Position numbers and translations under genes: made by a program. A stretch of 7,688 bases of DNA from Opitutaceae bacterium (GTDB lineage: Bacteria; Verrucomicrobiota; Verrucomicrobiae; Opitutales; Opitutaceae), in the NCBI GenBank assembly GCA_031266495.1, contig JAISAX010000248.1, positions 1 to 7,688 on the forward strand. Direction: 5' to 3'. Shown here piece after piece: positions 1-5,087 of this stretch (position 1 is the stretch's first letter; the number at the start of each line of letters is the position of its first letter). The notes under the pieces were generated by a model. It did no database searches. It was not told the DNA's origin and saw only the letters and a list, made by a program, of their open reading frames with translations.

Positions 1-4
1 GTTT

Positions 5-53
5 CCCCTACCCTCACCCTTCCCTACCCCCCCCTCCCACCCCCCCCCCCCCC
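5..53 (-). other. G-quadruplex-prone G-rich tract
   Basis: Read on the minus strand, this stretch is a series of G runs of 3 to 14 separated by one- or two-base loops (G14, TGGGA, G8, TAGGGAAGGG, TGAGGG, TAGGGG). This exceeds the usual four-G-tract rule for a quadruplex. The longest run is the C14 at 40-53 on the plus strand. It begins about 50 bases past the stop codon of the leftward small gene, so it would lie in that gene's 3' untranslated RNA. The G-run pattern is seen directly; folding is inferred. Confidence 0.5.
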
Positions 54-72
54 GCCGTGCGCCGTGCGCCGT
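54..72. repeat. 7-bp tandem repeat GCCGTGC
   Basis: GCCGTGC occurs at 54-60 and 61-67 with a partial third copy GCCGT at 68-72, directly abutting the C14 tract. It is a simple short tandem repeat, probably prone to slippage. No function is visible. Confidence 0.7.
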
Positions 73-102
73 CTCTGGATTACCCGGCGGGCCTTGGAAA
101 AA

Positions 103-339
103 TCAGCCCGATTTCCTGGAGGATTTTTTTGCGGCAAACCTGGCCATTACTTCCGGGGCCATGGTCTCATCGATCCGGACAACAGGTTTTGCTCCATTTG
201 TCCGCCAGTATTCGAGAACTGCGACGGCAAATTGGGCGCGCGACCAACCAAGTGCCTCAGCCCGTGCGTCGATCAATTCGACGAGTTCTTTTGGTGCGCT
301 GGCACTGATGTAAGCCCTGTCTTTTCCGATTTTTCCCAC
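103..339 (-). CDS. Small ribbon-helix-helix-like protein (putative DNA-binding regulator)
   Basis: A 78-residue protein starting at GTG (337-339 on the minus strand). Residues about 9-15 (AYISASA) fit a short beta strand. They are followed by helix one (PKELVELIDARAEALG, 16-31) and helix two beginning SRAQFAVAVLEYW (33-45). This is the strand-helix-GxS-helix layout of CopG/Arc/MetJ-type ribbon-helix-helix proteins, which bind operators as dimers. The tail is short and basic (KKSSRKSG). An AAGGAGG-like motif lies about 22 bases upstream of the GTG, too far to be a good ribosome-binding site, and no other in-frame start was found nearby. The gene is divergent from the PEP-CTERM gene, and the shared region contains a 32-bp dyad, so autoregulation or control of the neighbour is plausible. 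Family assignment comes from the residue pattern only; a partnerless antitoxin is an alternative. Confidence 0.6.
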   Translation of the reverse strand: MGKIGKDRAYISASAPKELVELIDARAEALGWSRAQFAVAVLEYWRTNGAKPVVRIDETMAPEVMARFAAKKSSRKSG

Positions 340-387
340 AACGGGAAGCGACTTTCGATTTCCTCCTTGCGCGACAAAAAGCTTGCT

Positions 388-419
388 TTCCGTGTTATGC
401 TAGCTAGCTCAACACGGAA
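388..419. promoter_or_regulatory. 32-bp dyad (candidate operator) in divergent promoter region
   Basis: TTCCGTGTT (388-396) and AACACGGAA (411-419) are perfect 9-bp inverted arms. Between them GCTAGCTAGC (399-408) is itself a 10-bp palindrome, centred on exactly the same point (403/404). Only the two base pairs 397/410 and 398/409 break the symmetry. The site lies 49 bases before the leftward GTG and 46 bases before the rightward ATG. A two-fold symmetric site between divergent genes, one of which encodes a ribbon-helix-helix-like protein, is what an operator would look like. An RNA hairpin is the alternative. The symmetry is seen; the regulatory role is inferred. Confidence 0.5.
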
Positions 420-464
420 GATTTGCCTGAACCAGGCGTTTCTTCGCAACCAACCTCGCTCACC

Positions 465-1538
465 ATGAAAAACCCAACCCTCCCCGCCCTGTTCACCGGT
501 GCTTCCCGCGCCGTGACCTGTCTCGCCTTCGCCGCCGCGGCGCAGGCTCTCGCCGTCCAGACGGTCGTGCTCGTCCAGGACACGTTCACCCTCAACGAAA
601 CCACCCGCACCGAAGGCGGCAACCTCGCCGGGATTTCCCACGAACAGCAGAACTCCGCCGCAACCCTTCTCTCGGAGGAGTTCACCAGTCCCGACCGCAC
701 CGCGACGGATCTGCCGGCAAGCTCCGCATGGTATTCATGAAGGACCGCCTCCTACGTCACCTATGACACCTCCAACGGCGGTCGCATCAGCCTGACGGTT
801 GACACGAACTCGGCCCATTTGCTCACCTCGTTCACTGCCCCCGGCGAATCCGTCTCCCTCGGCGTTGGCGACACCCTGGAGGCGCGCTTCGACTTCTCAC
901 TCACGGGCGCTCTTGCCAGCACCCAGAACATTTTGCGCTTCGCCTTTCTCGATTCCCGCTCGACGGGTACTGCCGACGGGAATACGCGCGTCTCAGCCGA
1001 CAATCACGGCGTAAGCAACACCGCCTTCAGCAACTACAAAGGCTACATGATGGGTATCAACCCGCTTCCCCCCGCCAACAGCGCAAACACCGTCATGGTA
1101 TTCTCAAGACGCGATGCCGCCAATACCGCCCTCGTCACCACCGTCACCGATGTTTACACTGACGTTGGCCGGGGGACTTCCTCCGCGACCGGCCTTGATT
1201 CTTCCGGCGGCCTTGCCGCCGCGACTCTTTACACCGGTGTCTTCACGCTCGCCCGCGCCTCCGACGCCGCCATGAGCCTCACCTTCACAATCCTCAATGG
1301 CACGACGGGCGCCACTGTCGCCTCTCTCACCGTTGAGGACAAGGACCCCGCCGCCTGGTTCTCGTTTGACACCTTCGTCATCGCGGGAATGCGCAACAAC
1401 GGCATCGACGGCATCACGCTCGAAAACATGACCATCACGCTCACTTCCGTCCCGGAGCCGCGCAGCACGGCCATCGGTATCGGATTTTCCGTTACGCTTG
1501 CGCTGCTGGCCGCGCGCTTCCGTCGCGCCACGAAATAA
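465..1538 (+). pseudogene. PEP-CTERM sorting-domain surface protein interrupted by an in-frame TGA
   Basis: The reading frame from ATG 465 encodes a signal peptide (MKNPTLPALF... with a hydrophobic stretch ending AQALA), then a beta-rich, Thr/Ser/Ala-rich secreted domain of no recognised family. It ends with a classical PEP-CTERM tail: SVPEPRS, a hydrophobic segment ([13 protein letters not shown]) and basic RFRRATK. Such tails are recognised by exosortase and tether or export proteins at the envelope. Codon 92 (738-740) is TGA. The frame is unchanged on both sides: SSAWYS, stop, RTASYVTYD, so one substitution would restore a 357-codon gene. Downstream, ATG 819 could start a 239-residue product, but it would lack the signal peptide. 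I therefore read it as a recently broken gene, a polymorphism or a sequencing error. No clear Shine-Dalgarno precedes 465. The prepilin-like gene follows after 26 bases. Confidence 0.75.
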
Positions 1539-1553
1539 CAACACAATCCTCCT

Positions 1554-1562
1554 CCCCCCCCC
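1554..1562. repeat. C9 homopolymer before the prepilin-like gene
   Basis: Nine consecutive C residues end two bases before the ATG at 1565, where a ribosome-binding site would be expected. Length changes here would alter leader spacing but not a reading frame. Confidence 0.9.
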
Positions 1563-1564
1563 TG

Positions 1565-2317
1565 ATGAATCCATTCACCATGAATCCCCCCTCCATTTTC
1601 CCGCGCCATTCCCCGAGCATTCCGCGCTCCCGCGGCTTCACGCTCATCGAACTGCTGACGGTCATCGCGATCATCGGCATCCTTGCCGCGATCATCATCC
1701 CGACCGTTGGCAAAACGCGCGAATCGGCACGCAAAGCCCAATGCGCCTCCAACCTGCGGCAAATCGGCCTCGCGCTCATCGCGTATGCCGACGACAACCG
1801 CGGCCTGTTGCCCACCGCCTCGCCAGCGCCCGTGCCACCCGCCACCGCCAGTGTCATCTGGACAAAAGCCCTGCGCGCCTGGTTCCCGCTCCGGGGCAAG
1901 ACCGACACCTCGCTCGCCAACACCATATTCGTATGCCCCTCCGCCAATCACAACGGACTGACAGGAGCGGAACTGAGCTGCACCAGCATGGCCACCGGCG
2001 CCCTGATCGGCGACAAGGGCACGAACGCGAAGGCGCCGCGCCCGCTCTCCTCCATCACCGAACCCACCCGCGCCCCCATCGTCGTGGAAGCGCTTGTGAA
2101 AAGCGGCAACACTCCCCCCTCCTCCACAACCGTTGCCAAATGGGCCCTGGTCCAACCCGACCTCGCCGCGACCTCCATTGCCGACCTGACCGAGCTTGCG
2201 TTCCGGCACGGCGGCCAGATGAACGTGCTCTTTGCCGATGCCAGCGTCCGCCCCTTCACGCTCGCCGGATTCCGGTTACTGGTCAACCAAAGCGAAGTCT
2301 GGAACGGTTGCCAATGA
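1565..2317 (+). CDS. Prepilin-type N-terminal cleavage/methylation domain protein (type II pseudopilin-like)
   Basis: A 250-residue protein. A 24-residue basic leader ends SRG, and the prepilin peptidase site lies between Gly24 and Phe25. [19 protein letters not shown] follows, with the conserved Glu at +5 (Glu29) and the hydrophobic helix that anchors pseudopilins in the inner membrane. Next come the typical amphipathic [25 protein letters not shown] and LLP. The C-terminus contains [18 protein letters not shown], which resembles the H-X9-DG-type ending of the expanded prepilin-like families of Verrucomicrobia, Lentisphaerae and Planctomycetes; here the usual DG reads DA. Four cysteines are present, the last in the terminal WNGCQ. 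Two ATGs (1565, 1580) are possible and both keep the leader; the first is given. It lies 26 bases after the PEP-CTERM gene and 84 before the lyase gene, so co-transcription is plausible. In such loci these proteins are thought to be envelope or secretion components rather than true pilins. Confidence 0.88.
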   Translation: MNPFTMNPPSIFPRHSPSIPRSRGFTLIELLTVIAIIGILAAIIIPTVGKTRESARKAQCASNLRQIGLALIAYADDNRGLLPTASPAPVPPATASVIWTKALRAWFPLRGKTDTSLANTIFVCPSANHNGLTGAELSCTSMATGALIGDKGTNAKAPRPLSSITEPTRAPIVVEALVKSGNTPPSSTTVAKWALVQPDLAATSIADLTELAFRHGGQMNVLFADASVRPFTLAGFRLLVNQSEVWNGCQ

Positions 2318-2328
2318 CGCGCACCCTT

Positions 2329-2342
2329 CCCCCCCCCCCCCC
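2329..2342. repeat. C14 homopolymer between pseudopilin and lyase genes
   Basis: Fourteen C residues start 12 bases after the pseudopilin stop codon and are followed directly by ACACACACAC. The tract would lie in the intergenic RNA upstream of the lyase gene, and its length is likely to vary between cells or isolates. Confidence 0.9.
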
Positions 2343-2401
2343 ACACACACCTTCCCCTTCCTCTCCTCTGGCGTCCGAAACCCCGGTGTATTCATTATCT
2401 C

Positions 2402-3526
2402 ATGATGGACCTGTCCCGATTCCGTCCGGCCTTCCGCCTGCCACGCCTCATGCCGCCCGCCCTTGCCCTGCTCGCCACCGCCATTCCCCCGGCCCGCGCA
2501 TCCGCCCCCTGGCTGCTCGACCGGGACGAACTCGCGACACTCGCCGCCGCCGCCCCGGCCGCCCTCCACGTCCCCATCACCACGGTCGTTGAAAAAACCC
2601 GGATCCCGCACGGCTGCGACCCGCACGACTTCGTGAGCTACGCCCGTTACTGGTGGCCCGATCCCGCCAGGCCCGACGGACTCCCCTGGATTCGCCGTGA
2701 CGGCGACGTCAACCACGCGCAATTCGCCCTTGGTGACGACCACCGCATCCTGACCCTTGCCCGCACCGTGGAAAAACTCGCCGCGGCCTGGCGCCTCAAC
2801 CGCGACGAACCCGCGGCCCTCCGCGCCGGTGAATGGCTGCGCGCCTGGTTCATCACTCCGGCCACCCGCATGTATCCGCACATGGACTTCGCGCAAATCC
2901 GCCCCGGCCACAATCGCAACCGCGGCAACCCCGCCGGCGTGCTCGATTCCCGCTGCCTCGCCCAGGTGATCGACGCCCTGCGCCTGCTCGACGATTCCCC
3001 CGCGCTCACCCCCCCGGAAACGGCCTCTGTCAAAGCTTGGTTTCGCGCCATGTTCGACTGGCTGTCCACGGCGAAAAACGCCCTCGCCGAACGCGCCATG
3101 AAAAACAACCACGGCACCTGGTTCCTCGCGCAAATCATCCCCATTGCCCGTTACTGCGGACGCGATGACCTCGCGCGCCAGTTCTGCGACGAAGCCAAAA
3201 ACCGCATCGCTTTCCAGATCAAACCCGACGGCAGCCAGCCCGAGGAACTCACCCGCGCGGATGCCCTTGGATACAGCCTTTTCAACCTCCGCGGCCATGC
3301 CCAGATAGCCCGTCACGCGGCGAGATTCGGCGACGACTTGTGGAGCTGGAGCGCGTCCAATGGCGCCAGTCTCCGCCGCGCCATTGATTATCTGCGTCCC
3401 TACAACGACGCGCCGCGGACATGGCCCGGTTCCCAGAAAGCCCCGCTGCCCCCCGGCTTCCTCACCCCGCTCATCAAGGAGGCGGCTGCCGCCGTCGCCA
3501 CAAAGGCAATCATGCCCGACGCGTGA
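2402..3526 (+). CDS. Secreted alginate-lyase-family (PL5-like) polysaccharide lyase
   Basis: A 374-residue protein with an N-terminal signal peptide (Arg-rich start, then PPALALLATAIPPARASA). Alginate-lyase-superfamily motifs appear in order: YARYWWPDP (about 81-88), GLPWIRRDG (93-101) followed by VN, FAQIRPG with NRGNPAGVLDSR (about 173-184), KNNHGTW (234-240) and QPEELTRADALGYSLFNL (about 279-296). His237 with Asn236, and Tyr291, match the catalytic His/Asn and Tyr of PL5 alginate lyase A1-III. The His-Tyr spacing of 54 residues equals that recalled for A1-III (His192, Tyr246). These enzymes cut uronate-containing polymers by beta-elimination in the periplasm or outside the cell. Substrate cannot be fixed from sequence; alginate or another glucuronan-like polymer is possible. 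ATG codons at 2402 and 2405 both fit, and no Shine-Dalgarno is seen. Last gene of the rightward module. Confidence 0.88.
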   Translation: MMDLSRFRPAFRLPRLMPPALALLATAIPPARASAPWLLDRDELATLAAAAPAALHVPITTVVEKTRIPHGCDPHDFVSYARYWWPDPARPDGLPWIRRDGDVNHAQFALGDDHRILTLARTVEKLAAAWRLNRDEPAALRAGEWLRAWFITPATRMYPHMDFAQIRPGHNRNRGNPAGVLDSRCLAQVIDALRLLDDSPALTPPETASVKAWFRAMFDWLSTAKNALAERAMKNNHGTWFLAQIIPIARYCGRDDLARQFCDEAKNRIAFQIKPDGSQPEELTRADALGYSLFNLRGHAQIARHAARFGDDLWSWSASNGASLRRAIDYLRPYNDAPRTWPGSQKAPLPPGFLTPLIKEAAAAVATKAIMPDA

Positions 3527-3628
3527 GCGGCATCATACGTGGCCCGGGCCGCGGCCGATGGCGGAGCCGCGGGCGTTGAAAAAACGATTGTCGCAAAAAA
3601 ACGAATACAGACTGTACGCGGGAAAGCC
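3527..3628. other. GC-rich palindromic convergent intergenic stretch
   Basis: Between the lyase stop and repeat copy A there is no gene. GGCCCGGGCC (3541-3550) and GGCCGCGGCC (3547-3556) are overlapping 10-bp palindromes. GCCGCGGGC (3566-3574) can pair back on this region with a bulge, forming a strong GC hairpin. No T run follows on the plus strand, so a standard intrinsic terminator for the lyase gene cannot be claimed. Confidence 0.4.
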
Positions 3629-3749
3629 GAAGGAGTCAGGCCGAAGAATGTTAATTCTTGTGTTCCATCGTTGTAATTTGGAATGCAGGTACTCTTTCTC
3701 CTTCATGCTGTTATCGTCTAGAATTAACATTCTTCGGCCTGACCCCTTC
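3629..3749. mobile_element. MITE-like palindromic element, copy A
   Basis: A 121-bp non-coding element with 29-bp terminal inverted repeats. The right arm reads (reverse complement) GAAGGGGTCAGGCCGAAGAA then TGTTAATTC, and the left arm differs by one base (GGAGTC for GGGGTC). Beyond the arms, flanking bases continue to pair (GCGGGAAAGCC at 3618-3628 with GCTTTTCCCGC at 3751-3761, allowing one gap). The 63-bp centre is not symmetric. Copy B at 6772-6890 is nearly identical and copy C at 4921-4970 is a half copy. It sits between the convergent lyase and slipin genes, 22 bases past the slipin stop, so it could also end transcription. Terminal repeats without a transposase suggest a miniature element moved in trans; a RAYT/REP-type or DDE-type source cannot be chosen. 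Confidence 0.75.
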
Positions 3750-3770
3750 AGCTTTTCCCGCTGCCTTGCC

Positions 3771-4664
3771 TCATATCTCGCGTCTCGCTTCGCCTGCCAA
3801 TTCCGCGTGTTTGTCGAAACCGATCATGATGCGTGCGTTCGCGTTTTTCGACATCGCGGCAAGCGCCTCCAGCTCGCGCAGACGCAACAATGCCGGATGG
3901 CGCGTATAGGCTTCGGCAGCCTGTGCCTGTTCGCGGAGGGCACGAATCTCGGCTTCGTTGCGAATACTCAATGCCTCGGCTTCCGCCTGCGCCTGCTTCA
4001 GGCGCGTGGCGGCAAGCGACCCGGAGGCTTTCGCGTCGGTCTCCGCCGCCGTGCCCGCCTCGATGATTTTGATTTTCGCCTTCGCCTCGGCCTCGATCTT
4101 TTGCTGCTCGGCTTTCGTGCGTGTCTCGATCAGTTGCGCCTGGCTCAGACGTTCCGCCGCCAAAACCTTGTTCATGATTTCCTGAAGGTTGCCCGGAAAC
4201 ACGAGATCCTTCACGTCAGCGCGCAGGATGCCGACACCGTAGCCTGCGGCGGCGCCTTTCACGTCGCGCAGGATGTCTTCGCTGAGACGCGTGCGATTGG
4301 TAAGGATTTCCTCGAGTGTCATCGAAGCCAGTGAGCGGCGCGCGGCGAGTTGCACGTCGCTGTAGAGGCGGTCGTCGTGATTGCTCACCTGGTGCAACGC
4401 CGCCACCGGATCGGTGACTTTGAATTGCACGATGATGCTCACCCGGATCGCCACTTTGTCGGCGGTGAGGATTTCCTGTCCCTTGATGGTCAGGTCGCGC
4501 TCGCGCACATCGACGAGGACAATTTCAACTTTCGGTTTCCGCACGAACGAAAACAACGGTTTGCCCGGCAACTCGTAGCGGCCAGGACCGAGGATTTCCT
4601 TCATCACGCCGTCCTCGTACCGAAGGCCGCGATGTGTGTCCTTGATGATAATTTCGTTTTTCAT
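3771..4664 (-). CDS. SPFH/Band 7 (slipin-like) domain protein
   Basis: A 297-residue protein when started at the ATG at 4662-4664 (MKNEIIIKD). The SPFH core is clear: IIIKDTHRGLRYEDG (5-19), LGPGRYELPG (25-34), then VEIVLVDVRERDLTIKGQ, EILTADKVAIRVSIIVQFKV and a DPVAALHQV helix, with GILRADVKDLVFPGN near its end. Residues about 170-280 are an Ala/Glu/Lys-rich predicted coiled coil (EAEAKAKIKIIEAG), typical of slipin and flotillin oligomerisation. Unlike classical stomatin/slipins, no N-terminal hydrophobic anchor is seen, so it may be cytosolic or peripherally attached. An 18-codon in-frame extension (TTG 4716-4718, ATG 4713-4715) is possible but lacks family-like sequence, and no start has a good Shine-Dalgarno. 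It has no companion NfeD-like gene here. Likely role: a scaffold organising membrane or protease complexes (family knowledge, not shown by this sequence). Confidence 0.85.
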   Translation of the reverse strand: MKNEIIIKDTHRGLRYEDGVMKEILGPGRYELPGKPLFSFVRKPKVEIVLVDVRERDLTIKGQEILTADKVAIRVSIIVQFKVTDPVAALHQVSNHDDRLYSDVQLAARRSLASMTLEEILTNRTRLSEDILRDVKGAAAGYGVGILRADVKDLVFPGNLQEIMNKVLAAERLSQAQLIETRTKAEQQKIEAEAKAKIKIIEAGTAAETDAKASGSLAATRLKQAQAEAEALSIRNEAEIRALREQAQAAEAYTRHPALLRLRELEALAAMSKNANARIMIGFDKHAELAGEARREI

Positions 4665-4892
4665 GATTGGATCGTTCAGAAGGTCCGGTTTTGAATGGAA
4701 GCCCCGGAACACCATCAATGTGGGCGTAGAAACCGGTCACAGATCAGTCCCATAAAGTCTGGATTTGATAATGGGTCATTTGGTGATTTCCGCCCTTATG
4801 GTGTCGGGGCGAATGGAGAGAGTATTTTCGCGGACGGAAAGCAAATGGAAAACGTCTTGCCTGCACACCGGTTACTTTCCCGGTTTTTCCCG

Positions 4893-4924
4893 GCGCAGCC
4901 GAACGGGGGCGCAGCCGAACGGGG
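4893..4924. repeat. 16-bp tandem duplication GCGCAGCCGAACGGGG
   Basis: Two exact copies, 4893-4908 and 4909-4924, lie head to tail. The last four bases of the second copy are the first four bases (GGGG) of element copy C, so the duplication sits exactly at the element's outer edge. The GAACGGGG motif also borders copy B (CCCCGTTC at 6887-6894, inverted), suggesting it belongs to the element's outer boundary or its preferred context. Confidence 0.85.
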
Positions 4925-4970
4925 TCAGGCCGAAGAATATTAATTTTAGACGATAACAGCATGAAGGAGA
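4921..4970. mobile_element. Truncated, inverted half-copy (C) of the MITE-like element
   Basis: These 50 bases match the reverse complement of 6841-6890 (copy B) at 48 of 50 positions and the corresponding part of copy A equally well. The match starts with the GGGGTCAGGCC terminus and runs through CGATAACAGCATGAAGGAGA, then stops abruptly; the other terminal arm is missing. It is therefore a solo end left by a deletion or a partial insertion, in the opposite orientation to copies A and B. Confidence 0.8.
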
Positions 4971-5031
4971 GAGGCCGGCAAAACGGCGTGACTCCCTCGG
5001 CCTTTTGGCGGAAACAACGTGACGGCTCATT

Positions 5032-5087
5032 CTTTCCTTGTCCATAGGGAAAGGATTGAGCAATCCTTTCCCTATGGACAAGGAAAG
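5032..5087. promoter_or_regulatory. 56-bp near-perfect palindrome covering the ATPase start codon
   Basis: Bases 5032-5058 are the exact reverse complement of 5061-5087: 27 bp with no mismatch and a two-base centre (AG, 5059-5060). The right arm contains the ATPase start, CCTATGGACAAGGAAAG, with ATG at 5074-5076. The left arm carries the same start on the minus strand (ATG at 5043-5045 read leftward, giving MDKER). In RNA the arms would form a very stable hairpin burying the start codon, unless transcription begins inside the palindrome. As DNA it is a potential cruciform or binding site. The symmetry is certain; the role in translation control is inferred. Confidence 0.75.

Larger units (their letters stand above)
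4665..5031. other. Divergent intergenic region with repeat debris
   Basis: About 370 bases separate the leftward slipin start from the palindrome at the ATPase start. Bases 4665-4892 hold no recognisable gene and should contain the slipin promoter, but no convincing -35/-10 pair was found. Bases 4893-4970 are the tandem repeat and the half element listed separately. Bases 4971-5031 contain only a weak 6-bp stem (AGGCCG near 4972 with CGGCCT near 5018). Short open frames here have no family-like content. Confidence 0.5.

Noticed and set aside
738..740. TGA as selenocysteine
   Set aside because: PEP-CTERM surface proteins are not known selenoproteins, no active-site context is visible, and no SECIS-like hairpin was recognised just downstream.
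1229..2209. 326-codon antisense frame over the PEP-CTERM and pseudopilin genes
   Set aside because: Gly/Arg-rich with no recognisable domain; a shadow of the sense genes.
1498..2592. 364-codon plus-strand frame overlapping the pseudopilin gene
   Set aside because: His/Arg/Pro-rich composition typical of an out-of-frame reading, with no motifs; the pseudopilin frame has clear ones.
2276..3316. 346-codon antisense open frame over the lyase gene
   Set aside because: Gly/Arg/Val-rich translation with no family motifs, running opposite a well-supported lyase; typical shadow frame of high-GC coding DNA.
3360..4334. Plus-strand frame spanning the lyase end, element copy A and the slipin gene
   Set aside because: Crosses a repeat element and lies antisense to a clear SPFH gene; no coherent protein family.
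5038..5073. Upstream TTG start for the ATPase
   Set aside because: It lies within the left arm of the palindrome and would translate the inverted copy of the gene start; ATG 5074 gives a family-typical N-terminus.
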